Positions 22,734 to 33,825 of a DNA stretch of 64,000 bases are shown here, piece by piece. Positions within the stretch are counted from its first letter, which is position 1, and each line of letters opens with the position of its first letter. Source of the stretch: Diphasiastrum complanatum. Its lineage: Eukaryota > Streptophyta > Lycopodiopsida > Lycopodiales > Lycopodiaceae. Under the pieces are notes generated by a model. The model was not told where the DNA came from, searched no databases, and saw only the letters and a program-made list of their open reading frames with translations. A program made the translations under genes and the position numbers. The DNA lies in NCBI GenBank assembly GCA_029204225.1, contig CM055095.1, forward strand, positions 23,727,641 to 23,791,640, written 5' to 3'.

Positions 22734-25376
22734 ATGGCTATGCTGCTCAGCTTACTAGCACCAGCAGGAGCAGCAGCGATGGCGTCCCAGCCCACTGCTC
22801 TCCTCCTTTCCTCCCGACCTCCTCGCCTCTCCCTCGATCACCGCCTCCATTTCCCATCAGCTGGCGCACCAGCCATCGCCACCTCCTTCGAGGCTTCCCG
22901 CATTGCCCTTTCCGATCCCACACCAACACTCACACCGTCACTCCTCCGCTATGAAGAGCATCAGCAGCAGCAGCAGAGAGGTGGAGCAGCGAAAGAAGGC
23001 GAGCAGCAACTGGTGCAGGAAATAGGCAGATGCATTGAGGAGGGAGCCGAGGGAGCCAGGATTGAGCGGCCTGTTCGAGATGGCGGACGCAGTGGCCCTG
23101 ATGAATGGGTTGCATCTTCGGGATCAGGAGGTGGGGGTAGGGTTTCCAGCGGAAGGGTTTCAAATCAGAGATTTAGGCACGGCCGCCTTGGTAAGCATCA
23201 TCTGCACCCTAAGGATCCCAATCAGGGAAGACTGTCCATCCTTGCAGAGGGTATTGTGTCCTCCATTTTGCAGAAACAGTCTGCAGATAGTGTCGGGGCT
23301 TTGCTAGATCCCGTCGCAGAGGAGGTTTCATCGAGAGAGCTGATATCCATCTTGAAGGCGCTGGGCAAGGAGGGCAGATGGCAGCTGGCCGTGGAGGTTT
23401 TCGAGTGGATGAAGCAGCAAAGCGACAGGAAACCGGACTGTGCCGCCATTGCCGTCGTTTTGAAGATTTTAGGGCAGCAGGCACAGCTTTCGGTGGCGCT
23501 GGAGCTCTTTAATCATCTCAAGATGGATGGTTACTCCTTGGACGTTTATGCATACACAGCATTGCTCAGCTCTCTCTCCCGGGGAGGCATGTGTGCTGAA
23601 ACCCTTGCCCTATTTAAGGCTATGAAGGATGAGGGGTGCAGCCCTAATTCTGTCACCTATAATGTCATCCTGGACATGTATGGGAAGAAAGGTGGTTGCT
23701 GGGATCGGGTTCTTTCCCTCTTTTCCGAAATGAAGAAGCAGGGCATTCGGCCGGACGAATACACATACAACACCATGATTAGTGCATGTGCAAGGGATGG
23801 CCTTCATGAGGCAGCAACCAATTTGTTCAGGGAGATGAAGGTCTCCGATTGCACGCCCGATCGAGTGACATATAATGCACTTCTTGATGTATATGGCAGG
23901 GCAAAATTGCACAAAGAAGCGTTGGATTTATTGCAAGAGATGGAAAGCTCTGGGTTGCCTCCCAATACGGTTACCTATAATGAGCTCATTGCAGGATATG
24001 CGAGGGCGGGTTTGGTTGAAGAGGCTGTTGCTTTGAAGCAGACCATGGAGAGTAGGGGAGTTCAACCTGATGTGTTTACCTATACAAGCCTGCTTTTTGC
24101 TTTCAGTCAAGACGGTCGAGATGCTGAGGCCATGACTCTCTATAAGGAAATGCAGGAGGTTGGCTGTACACCCAATCTTGTTACATTCAATACCCTGATT
24201 GACATGCAGGGGAAGAAGGGAAAATTAAAAGAGATGATGGAGATGTTTGATGATTTAAAATCAAGTGGCTGCACTCCTGACATTGTGACATGGAACACGT
24301 TGCTGGGTGCCTTTGGCAGGAATAGCATGCACGTGGAACTCTCCACCGTTTTCAAGGAGATGAAAAAGGCAGGGTGTGAACCAGAGAAGGATACATTCAA
24401 CATCTTGATTGATGCATATGGGAGGTGTGGGACATCTGATCATGCCTTGCAAATGTACAAGGGTATGCTGAAAGCAGGATACCAGGCTGACATAGCTACT
24501 TACAATTCTCTGTTGGCAGCATTTGCAAGGGAGGGAAACTGGGAATTGGCCGAACGATTTGTGCAACTGATGGAGAAGAATGGCTTGGCTCCAAACGAGA
24601 ATAGCTATGCCTCCTTGTTACATGCATATGCGAATGGAGGCCAGCCTCAGCGCATGCGCAAGCTGGTAAATGACTTCAGAACTGGTGTAATTCCTTTGAC
24701 AGAAATTCTTCGAAAGACTCTTGTGCTTATATATAGCAAACTCAACCTTCCTGGCAAGGCTGAGCAAGCATTTCAGGAACTGCAGCAGAGTGGAATTTTG
24801 CCCGATATTAACATCTTTAATGCCATGATTGCTTTGTATGGGAAGAAGGGTCAATTCGCAAAAGCTGTGGAAATGTTGGAGAACATGCGCAAGGCTAGGC
24901 TCAAGCCTGATCATATTACGTATAATGCAATGATGAGTATGTATGGAAGAGAGGGGCTTTACAGAAAAGCAGAGGAAGTGTTGATAGAGATGAAGGAGGC
25001 AGGGGAGAAGCCAGACCTTGTCTCTTTCAATACTTTAATTTTTGCTTACAGCAAGCATGGCCGTATGGATGAAGCAGCACGAATATTCTCTGAGATGCTA
25101 GAAGCTGGTGTCCAACCAGATACATTTTCTTATAATACCCTTGTTGCCAGTTATGCAAATTTGGGTATGTTTACAGAGGCAAAAAATGTGATAGATTACA
25201 TGAAGAAAAATGGATGCAAGCCTAATAAAGTTACTTATAAATCTCTTGTTGATGCTTATTGTACAGTGGGGAAATTTACAGAAGCTTTTCACTTTCTTAA
25301 TCGAATGAAGGAAGTTGACCCCAAATTTGACGTCAATTCTTATCAACGAATTCTGACAACCATACCCAATCACTGA
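22734..25376 (+). CDS. P-class pentatricopeptide repeat protein
   Basis: An intact, intronless 880-codon gene. PPR proteins bind single-stranded RNA in chloroplasts or mitochondria, stabilising, splicing or activating particular transcripts. The first ~70 residues are rich in Ser, Arg, Pro and Ala with few acidic residues, like an organelle transit peptide. A Gln/Gly-rich linker follows. From about residue 195 to the end there are 18-19 tandem 35-residue repeats of the VTYNxLI...GxxPD type (for example VTYNVILDMYG, EYTYNTMISA, VTYNELIAGYA). One diverged repeat lies near residue 645 (LTEILRKTLVLIYSK). There is no E, DYW or SMR domain after the last repeat, so it is a pure P-class protein rather than an editing factor. 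Overall layout resembles Arabidopsis At5g02860. The second Met at codon 3 could also start. Host-gene codon use and lack of breaks mark it as functional. Confidence 0.95.
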   Translation: MAMLLSLLAPAGAAAMASQPTALLLSSRPPRLSLDHRLHFPSAGAPAIATSFEASRIALSDPTPTLTPSLLRYEEHQQQQQRGGAAKEGEQQLVQEIGRCIEEGAEGARIERPVRDGGRSGPDEWVASSGSGGGGRVSSGRVSNQRFRHGRLGKHHLHPKDPNQGRLSILAEGIVSSILQKQSADSVGALLDPVAEEVSSRELISILKALGKEGRWQLAVEVFEWMKQQSDRKPDCAAIAVVLKILGQQAQLSVALELFNHLKMDGYSLDVYAYTALLSSLSRGGMCAETLALFKAMKDEGCSPNSVTYNVILDMYGKKGGCWDRVLSLFSEMKKQGIRPDEYTYNTMISACARDGLHEAATNLFREMKVSDCTPDRVTYNALLDVYGRAKLHKEALDLLQEMESSGLPPNTVTYNELIAGYARAGLVEEAVALKQTMESRGVQPDVFTYTSLLFAFSQDGRDAEAMTLYKEMQEVGCTPNLVTFNTLIDMQGKKGKLKEMMEMFDDLKSSGCTPDIVTWNTLLGAFGRNSMHVELSTVFKEMKKAGCEPEKDTFNILIDAYGRCGTSDHALQMYKGMLKAGYQADIATYNSLLAAFAREGNWELAERFVQLMEKNGLAPNENSYASLLHAYANGGQPQRMRKLVNDFRTGVIPLTEILRKTLVLIYSKLNLPGKAEQAFQELQQSGILPDINIFNAMIALYGKKGQFAKAVEMLENMRKARLKPDHITYNAMMSMYGREGLYRKAEEVLIEMKEAGEKPDLVSFNTLIFAYSKHGRMDEAARIFSEMLEAGVQPDTFSYNTLVASYANLGMFTEAKNVIDYMKKNGCKPNKVTYKSLVDAYCTVGKFTEAFHFLNRMKEVDPKFDVNSYQRILTTIPNH

Positions 25377-26158
25377 CCAAAAGTGTCATAGAGCTAAATC
25401 TCACGTGTTTTGATGGTTGGGTTGCCTACTGTAAGAATGGACAACACCCCCATGTCCTTTTTACTGGAAATGGTTCAATTCAGTGAATTGACTTTGTTCC
25501 CAAGAGGATGTAGATATTAGAGTAACGGTTTCTGTAAATTATGTATTCTATAAATGTGTGTCTTCAAAAGCCGAATGTAAGAGATGATTGAAGGATATCA
25601 TTACTTCTCATTTCAACGTTGGTAACTGCTCTTGTTTAGTGTCTGCTCTTCAATCACAAGCGTGCCATGGTTTCTGCAACCTGTGCAATGTGAACAAGCA
25701 GACGTTGCAATTCTACTTGTTCTAGCTCGATAAGCATAAAAAAAAGATGGAAGCTGCAAAGTGTGTTTGGTACCTTCAGCTATTGCAGCCAAGCAATATG
25801 ATGTTCTATCCCTTGTTTACATTGAACTTAGTTGCTATTGCTTGCAAGAATATATATATCAAATTTCTAGAATGATTTGTTGCATTACAAAGTCTCTTGT
25901 TTTTAGACATTAGGTCCTTGATAAATGGCATTTCCCTTGAAGACTTATGGCAGTTTATTTTTATGAGTGGGATTGGACATGGGAGTCATTCTGACTTGTA
26001 AGAGTTTTTACATGGAGTTTGTAGGGGTGTCCAAAAGGTTTGTGTGCTAGTGGACCTTCTGACTCGGAGAGAATTCATGAGTTTTGAGTCACTCAAGAAG
26101 AAGGTATAGAGACTAGCATTAATTACCCGTACAAGATTAGCATCATCAGAATTAAACA

Positions 26159-26305
26159 GCAATCTATGATTAATATCAAGTGGTTTAGTTTAGATTTCTT
26201 TGATTAGACTACGATTCCAAGTTTAGACAGTGCAGCAATTTATGATTAATATCAAGTGGTTTAGTTTAGATTTCTTTGATTAGACTACGATTCCAAGTTT
26301 AGACA
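26159..26305. repeat. 76-bp tandem duplication
   Basis: GCAATYTATGATTAATATC...GTTTAGACA occurs twice head to tail with a 76-base period and essentially one mismatch by eye. It looks like a recent slippage or unequal-exchange product. Confidence 0.9.
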
Positions 26306-27420
26306 AAGATTGTACAGTTATGGTATTATAGTATTGCGATATGATATTTGTGTTAATTAGAAGGCTTGTGGACATCCTTTTTACTTTGTATGGCTACTGA
26401 CCTGGACATATCCATTCAGTAACTTGTTTCTTGCTCAAACTGTATGGGCAATGTGGCTTATCTGTACAGAATAAATTCATGTCTTTCTGTATATTCTAGA
26501 ATCTATATGATGTTCAATTCAAGCGATAATCCACTCCATTATGATTTGTGCATTACAGCTGTCAGAAAAAATGGTCTAACCAAAACAAATAAAAGCAATC
26601 ACATTGTATTGAAGATTGACTATCATTGTTGTTACTTGTATATGTCATCCATTTAGGATTCTAGGATGGTTACTTTCTATAAGGAATTCTGTGACCATAT
26701 GGGTAAATATATATTTGAATCTTGGAACCCTTTTCATGAAATATTCTCACCTTTTATATTCTATCATGAATTTGTTGTGTGCAGAAAGGAAAAAAATTCA
26801 TTTGCCACTTCAACTGTAAACTTCAAGCATATGGATGGTCCATATTGATTATTGTGGTAGCTTTGGGTCTTTTTTCTAGATGCTAAGATAAAACTGAACT
26901 TGAGTGTACTTGAACATGCCAGGAAGCGACACATGGTTACACGTCTCAAACATGGACAGAAAGGAGAGCTTCATTCATTCACTTTGGGTAGCTGTCCTTG
27001 ATATAGGGAGGAAAGAGAAAATAGCTTTACCTTCACCATAGTCACTTCTGCCATTAGATGTCTTTGCACTGATAGTTTTTCCTTTAGTCACTGTCCTTTC
27101 TTAGAGATAAATGTATATGCATTGCTTCTATAGTTAGTATTAATACTTTGCAAGGAATATATGGGTTATGGAAAGATCTATCTGTGTTGTTGGCGAACTG
27201 TTGTGTCTAGAAAAGATGCGAAAGTGACTAATATTGCTGTCAGATGAGAAGTAAAGAACAAAAATAGCTTATTAGCATTTGGACAGGTTGATTCTGTTTG
27301 CTCCCTCGATGGCTAATGTTCTCTTACTCATACTTACTCTCAGATATTTACTTATAAGGTGCTGACCTTATATGGACATACTATCGCCAACTCTCTCTTG
27401 GTATGGGAGAAAACCAAATT

Positions 27421-27425
27421 CTCTC

Positions 27426-27456
<31 letters not shown>

Positions 27457-27458
27457 CA
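27421..27458. repeat. (CT)n microsatellite
   Basis: 38 bases of CT with one CCC interruption. Confidence 0.95.
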
Positions 27459-28783
27459 TGCATGGACTATATTCGATGCTTATTTTATCATACATCCCCT
27501 TTGTTATTAACGCACTTTTGCATTACTTGGAGTATCGGTGTTATCAACAGGCCAACCACGTAAGCACGGCGCTTTGTACTTTCTCTCTTCTTAATACTTA
27601 GTTAACGACTTTCACAAGAAGAGGCTGAGAGAGCCTTTTCGCTTTTTGCGAAAACTTGTTGCACAAGTTGCCTATAGAGGGATAAGACTTAGCTTTACTA
27701 TCCAAAGGGTGGAGGGAAACCTCCTCTTCCACTTCATTTGAATCGTAAACTATCATAAATGGGATCATAAATGGGCTGATGGTGCATCACACCTCTTCCC
27801 TTCACTTCTTACTACTTTGCTTCACCTCTCTCTCTCCCATACTCTCTTGCTTCATCCTCATAGCTCGCTCTACAGTGGGCGGCCAGTTACATTCAGCATA
27901 TCACGCTATAGCCCATCACTGGCTTGATATATTGGCTTGCCTTCTTTGGATACATCAGTCTTGATGATAAACAGGTATGGACGCCTTCATAACAATGTAT
28001 TAACATATTATTTCACAAAGATTAATGCTCATTAGCTGTAGATCGCAGCTATTTTATGTATTGTATGTCCTTTGACCATACCATGTATGCTTCAATTAGA
28101 CAACAGTGAGTGTACGGATTTGGGCACCCACCTTCCATAGCAGTAGACTTTGGATTTCAGCCCTTCTGCACATTTTTTCTGAGGTATTTTCATCACATAA
28201 ATGAACTGTTGAATGATATGTAGCAAATCGCACTTCCATTAAGGAGGTATTGGTAATTTTTAGTATAGTTTGTTGTTGCCATTTGATGTCATCTACATGA
28301 ACTATCGTTATGGGCTTCAAAAAGAGATCAGTAAACAGCTTCTCGAACGTATAGAATATACGGAATAAGAGGTGGTTGGTTTTTGTTGAATGCCAAAATA
28401 ACAAGATAACTTCTATTTGACGACGCATTTTCGGAATGACGTAATTATTATAGACGGGTGTTACTACTAAGTGAGAGATGGCTAGTACTCAGGACATAGC
28501 TTCACCTTTGATACAGGTATTGCACGTATCACACTCTCTCGTCTTTGGGTTTCATTCCATTGCTTGTATTTTCAAGCTTGTAATATTCATTATACAAACT
28601 ACGAGGATAGCATTTCATTTCATTTCTTTTGTAGAAGAAAAGAGCTTTAGGAGAACTTTTTGAAACATACGAAATGTCTTAGTCTTCCAATATGCGTTAT
28701 TTGTATCCACAACCATTAAAGAAAAGATAAATTAGGCTTCGGTCCTCTTAAAAACCATGATAACATTGTAAATACTAAGCACT

Positions 28784-29433
28784 ACCATCACAACGTTTAC
28801 GAGTTGGTTGTTGATTCGGGGTAGGTGGTATGGCATGGTATTGCCTTAACTACTTACCATAGTTCATAGACGTTCATGCCTATACATGAGGTCTAAAAGG
28901 CTAATAAGACATGGATCTGCCCTAATACTTTAAGCTATGAAAGAATCACAACCTCTCTACTTTTAAAGAATTTGTCCTTTGATTGATTATGCTAGCATTG
29001 TAGCCATTATGTGTATGAGTAGGTGATTGATTCTAGGTAGTTGGTATGACATGGATTTGCCCTAACTACTTACCATACTTCATAGACGTTCATGCTTAAA
29101 CATTAAGTCAGAATGGCACGGATCTAGCCTTATACTTTTGACTATGAAAGAATTACACTCTCTCTGCTAATAATGATTACAGTACTATTCTTGTACTTTA
29201 CTTTAATGTATGTTTCTAATACAGTTTCTTGGCCTTATATCAATCAGTATGGCGTGTGCTCTAATGTGGTTGCGTTAGGGCTAAACGTATTGCTACCTTA
29301 ATATTGTTGGTAGGGAAGATTGGGGTGAATTGATATGCTTTGCTATTAAAACTGTCATGTAGTGAATCTTATTTCGGACATGGATAACAACTGATGCTCA
29401 GTTACGACACCTGTCTTTCTCACATACTAATTC
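28784..29433 (+). repeat. Direct repeat, copy 1 (partner 33147-33825)
   Basis: About 650 bp that recurs at 33147-33825 in the same orientation at roughly 85-90 percent identity by eye. Each copy contains a degenerate internal duplication, in which TAGGTAGTTGGTATGACATGG and GACGTTCATGCTTA...CATGA are met twice about 220 bases apart. The copies enclose 3.7 kb with an RT relic, so they may be terminal repeats of a Penelope-like element. TG/CA ends, PBS and polypurine tract are not seen. Confidence 0.75.
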
Positions 29434-29607
29434 GCGTGGTTTTGTGATATGGGATGGTGGCAAGTAACAGTTGGGCGTCTTAAAACTTGCTTCACTTTAC
29501 TGTACTTTGTATTGTGAGATTGTATCTAGTTTTTTTATAACTTGTTATGCTTTAAAACAAAGGGTTCAAAAAGTCTGGTCTTGCATTGTCAAGGGGGACT
29601 TTGTAAA

Positions 29608-29707
<100 letters not shown>

Positions 29708-29792
29708 AAATGCACACCCGACTACCTTTTGGCCAGGGTAGTACATTATCTTTAATTTATTTTAGTTCTATGGCTGACTTAGGTTTATTGTA

Positions 29793-30149
29793 ATGTTTCA
29801 GTCCTCAGATTGGTTTCTTGATGCTATAATTTTTTGTTATGGAGAACCCCTTCCTTCTCCTAACCTCTTCATTCAGACTATCATATGTTGTATGAGAAAA
29901 GTTGTTGACTTGCACCAATTCATTACTACCATTGATAAAGCTACTTGTGATGTGGCTGGCATTGATGATAAGATTTTTTGTCTTGTTGCTTTAAGGAGTA
30001 CTCTCGATTGGGTCAATGTCTACATGGAGTTCGTAAAAAAGAGAGATCCTTTGATTTGCATTGAAAATATTTTATATATGATTGATGCTACTATTGAATT
30101 ATCTCTTTACTCTCAAATCTTGGCGATGTTGAAAACATATGGTAAATAA
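29793..30149 (+). CDS. Unrecognised ORF between the direct repeats
   Basis: 118 codons with no known motif and predicted largely helical (CMRKVVDLHQFITT, WVNVYMEFVKKRDP). It precedes the RT relic on the same strand by ~330 bases and could be its N-terminal domain, but nothing in the residues proves it. Confidence 0.3.
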   Translation: MFQSSDWFLDAIIFCYGEPLPSPNLFIQTIICCMRKVVDLHQFITTIDKATCDVAGIDDKIFCLVALRSTLDWVNVYMEFVKKRDPLICIENILYMIDATIELSLYSQILAMLKTYGK

Positions 30150-30479
30150 AAAGACTCCTTAAGAAACTCAGCTTCTCTAATTTACAAGACAAGTATTTCT
30201 AGAATTCCAATAAGAGGACAAGTTCTTTCAATCTAAACAATCCTAGCTTAGTTATGTCAATAAGTGACAACCAAAAAAAGAAGTATATATCTAACAAGGG
30301 CAAATTTGGACAAGGTAGTACTAGACGCGCGAATTTACCAATAAAAAAACCTAACTTTTACAGAGAATAACTCTTGTGCAGGAGAATGAGATAGAAGAAA
30401 AAATGATACCGGTGGTCAATGCAACTAAATGAATTCAGTTGATTACAAAAGCAAATAAAACGAGGACTAAAGGCAACTT

Positions 30480-31110
30480 CGTACCAGAGTATCCTAAATG
30501 TGGATACTAATCTGTTTTGGCAGTGCGAATCGTCTACTAAATTTTATCTCAATATACCTGATAAGATCACTTCTATGTGGTCAATTGATATTGCTAAATG
30601 CTATGAAAATATCCCAGCGTCCCGCTTAATGGTCTAGATGGGCTGAAAATGATTATGTGTAAGTTTATATATGACGTGTTTAAGCATCCTAGTATTTAAG
30701 ATTATATTGCATACAAATGGAATCCGTAGATAGATAATTTTGTATGGCCATGGGAGTCAAAAAAAGACTGATAGACAGACTAATATTGATAGAGAACAAG
30801 TATGTCTATGGAATGACTTTTTGATAGATATTTGTATAATAAGACTGGGTGATAGAACTTGGAGACAAGTGTGTGGTATCCCTATGGGCCTTTTTTTCTC
30901 CCCCTCTTGGTGTAACTCGTATCTAACCTATTATGAGATGCAATTCATAAAAAGAGTAGCCGAATTTAGGAAATTGGATATTATGCGATCCTTCAAGTGT
31001 ACTTTTCATTATATAGATGCCATCTGCTTTGAACCCTTCTGGCATGATGGCATCAAACTGCTTTGGAGATACCACCACATGAACGATCCCTATGGTATAT
31101 GGTGCCTAAT
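30480..31110 (+). pseudogene. Reverse transcriptase relic, probably Penelope-like
   Basis: Codons from about 30487 read ILNVDTNLFWQ, SSTKFYLNIPDKIT and then MWSIDIAKCYENIP, an RT motif A with its aspartate. After stops and a shift, 30740-31100 has QVCGIPMGLFFSPSWCNSYL, the motif B loop, and FHYIDAICF where motif C should read YIDD. The second catalytic Asp is therefore lost. The GIPMG...SP...N pattern followed by a YIDD-type box is the style of Penelope-like elements and unlike copia (YVDD) or gypsy RTs; LINE-type RT is less likely. No GIY-YIG endonuclease is visible downstream, where a reverse-strand gag-like pseudogene begins. Confidence 0.55.
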
Positions 31111-31126
31111 CTGCTTGAACTGCTTG

Positions 31127-32330
31127 TTAATCTGTCTGAAACATCGAATCAAAAGTATTAATGGTATCATGGAACTGTTCAAATCCTCTTCTGGGGGATT
31201 GGAAGTCAAAGGGCACTAGGCTCTTGGGCATCTCAAAAATTTCATCTGTCCCTAAGGGGTCGGAATCATCGAACATGTCCATAAACGCTTGAGTTCCCGG
31301 TGAACTTGCTCGAGTGTGTGGGGGTGAGGTGGCTTGGGCAGCTGTGATTGGAATGGCATCTACAATGGTCACAGACTAACCTTCTGAGGAAGCAGAGGCT
31401 AAGGAAGCATCATAGGATGGGGGAACAGGTAGTGCGGTGCGAGTAGTAGCAGGGGGTGGTAGCGTAGCTGAAGTTGGTTGCCGAGTTCGACGACGAGACG
31501 CGGGAGGCAAGTCAAGAATAACGACTTTGCTACGTACTTGTTGGCGGCTCTGTGAACTTGAGGCCTGTCGGGAGGATTCGGCTAGTGCTACTTCTTCGTA
31601 GATCGATAGCATTGAGTCAGCATGAACCCCATGGATCTTATTATTCAGATAAGAAACTACGATGGAAGATAGAAGAAGGCCAACAGTGAACTTTTGTTTG
31701 ATATTACCCTTGATAGCCCTCTTAAGTTCCCCAAAGACCATTTTAGACCAATTATAGTGGTTCCAATGGTGTCTTATCAAACTTGTAGTTGGATTTTATT
31801 ATGTGGTGCAAGATTTGAGAGAAAATTTGTTTCTTCTTGAGGTCGCCAACCATCAGGAAGTTATTCAGAAGTTGCGCAGCCGCATGGATGGTAGGATCTC
31901 GGATGGACTCTAGCAAATAACCATCATTCGTCCGATAAAGTTCTATGGTCAAATCAATGAATGACTTGATCACATTCTTGGCATGCTTGTGGTTTGGTGA
32001 GGATTGGGTACCTGAGGATATGTCAATGGTAGCAAAGGCGGCTTCACTAACACACGCCTTGTGGGTAGCTTTCTGGTAGGTGATATAGAATTTGGACTTC
32101 TTCTCAATCCAGGTACTAAAAGCCATATTTATAAACTGCATATTGATTTTTCTGAAAAAGGCATGCTCGTGGATACCCATTGCCGTGAGCAGAGGCTCAA
32201 CAAGGGTCATCCACTCAACCACCCTGCTTGTGCTAGAAATCATCATAAGTCCGTTGTAGTTGGAACATCATGATGAATGACATAACGAGGAGATTGGCTG
32301 GTATCATAAGAAGACATGATGGCAGATTGT
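31127..32330 (-). pseudogene. Gag-like ORF of unknown family, broken
   Basis: A ~390-codon protein reconstructed over minus-strand frames that meet at two frameshifts (near 32245 and 31770) and one in-frame TAG (31375). It begins MSSYDTSQSPRYVIHHD, has a helical 160-residue domain (HAFFRKINMQFINMAF, STWIEKKSKFY), then a basic Ser/Gln linker and a Pro/Thr-rich C-terminal half with SRRRTRQP. It resembles the 13.4-15.3 kb ORF in style (helical body, low-complexity tail, TAG in place of a probable Gln) though not clearly in sequence. Its own TATA box lies upstream. I do not recognise the family. Confidence 0.45.
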
Positions 32331-32460
32331 AAAAACTGAAAGCAGAAAAGACTTAGGAGCGTATCAAAAAGTTGTGTGGAAGTTTTAGGAATGTTAGGTC
32401 GCGGGAAAAATTTGCAAGAACTTCGCTAGCAGAAGTGAAAAATGAAATCGAATTCAGCCC

Positions 32461-32468
32461 TTTTATAT
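32461..32468 (-). promoter_or_regulatory. TATA box for the gag-like unit
   Basis: The minus strand reads CACATATAAAAGGGC, a good plant TATA box about 140 bases upstream of the MSSYD start. Confidence 0.45.
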
Positions 32469-33146
32469 GTGAATTTGGAGGGTCCATTAGGCAAAGTACT
32501 AGTTTGGCTGATCAGTTCTGGACAAAAATTTGCAGGCATCTTCAGTATTGTGAAAATAGCTTTCAGAATTCTTGGCAAAGGTTTCTGACAACTGGCGTAG
32601 AACAACACAAGAAATCTCCCCCCCCTTTGGGCGCCCTTCCCTAGATTGCAAAAGGCTCCCTCCAAAGCAGTAGAGAGTGTCCTCACAAGCCAATGAGAAG
32701 AGAGGAGGCAAAGGAAAGACCAAGAGCCTCACAAGTTAGTGGAATGTCAAGAGACACCTTCCATAACTTATGTTTATTGAATAACTACTTCTTGGTTGCT
32801 TTACGGACATCAAGAGACCCTAGTAGGTGCGGCCTCCTACTAGGTCCCCATGACCCAAATGTGATGGCTAACTTTGGCCCAAGGCCAATTATATCATGGC
32901 TCAAGGTTGAGGCCCAAGGTTTAGGAAAATGACCAATACTCATGGTAAGGACCTCCTAACACCTCACAAGTTTCCATACCTCAATCCAAGACATAGACAC
33001 CTTTATGCCCTTATCCAAGGACTCAAGTACCTTAATTCAGAGGCACCTACCCTTATCCAAGGGTGACTCACCATTTAGCCCCCCAGATACTAAATGGGTA
33101 CATAGGGGTTACTGAAATACCACTAGTTACATAGGTATATAACAAG

Positions 33147-33825
33147 TGCCATCACAACATTTACGAGTTGGTTGTTGATTCTAGGTAGTTGGTATGACAT
33201 GGTGTTGTCCTAGCTACTTACCATAGTTCATAGACGTTCATGCTTATACATGAGGTCTAAAAGGTGAGCAAGGCACGAATCTACCCTGATATTTTTGCTA
33301 TGAAAGTATCACAATTGTCTCTCTACTATTAAAGAATCTATTCTTAGATTGATTATTCTAGCATTGTAGCCATTAGTAGGTGTATGAGTATGTAATTGTT
33401 TCTAGGTAGTTGGTATGAGATGGATTTGCTCTAGCTACTTACCATAGTTCATAGATGTTCATGCTTAAACATGAAGTCTAAAAGGTCATCATGGCACGAA
33501 TCTACCTTGATACTTTTGACTATGAAAGAATTATACTCTCTCTACTAATAGGGAATGATTATAGTACTACTCTTGTACTTTACTTTGATGTATGTTTCTA
33601 ATATAATTTCTTGGCCTTATACTAACCAATATGGCATGTGCTCTAATATGGTTGTGTTAGGGCTAAATGTATTGCTACCTTAATACTGTTGGTAGGGAAG
33701 ATTGGGGATGAATTGATATGCTTTGCTATGTTGAATCAAACTGTCATGCAATGAATCTTGTTTCAGACATGGATAACAACTGATGCTCGGTTACAACACC
33801 TGTTTTTCTCACATATCTTTTTCTT
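33147..33825 (+). repeat. Direct repeat, copy 2 (partner 28784-29433)
   Basis: The second copy of the ~0.65 kb repeat, slightly longer, with the same internal duplication. Differences from copy 1 are scattered, with many C/T and G/A changes. Confidence 0.75.

Larger units (their letters stand above)
25377..28783. other. PPR 3' flank; no further gene recognised
   Basis: AT-rich sequence without supported coding regions apart from a 76-bp tandem duplication (26159-26305) and a short (CT)n run (27421-27458). The PPR 3' UTR probably ends within the first few hundred bases, but no single strong polyadenylation signal stands out. Confidence 0.4.

Noticed and set aside
23035-25373. Alternative-frame ORFs inside the PPR gene
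   Set aside because: Overlap an intact, motif-rich 880-codon frame and contain no known motif.
28096-28428. 110-codon minus-strand ORF as a host gene
   Set aside because: No motif, no splice or promoter signals, and composition like the surrounding intergenic DNA.
31127-32330. Endogenous pararetrovirus coat protein
   Set aside because: No zinc knuckle, movement-protein or caulimovirid RT motif is visible; the gag-like reading is kept only as unrecognised.
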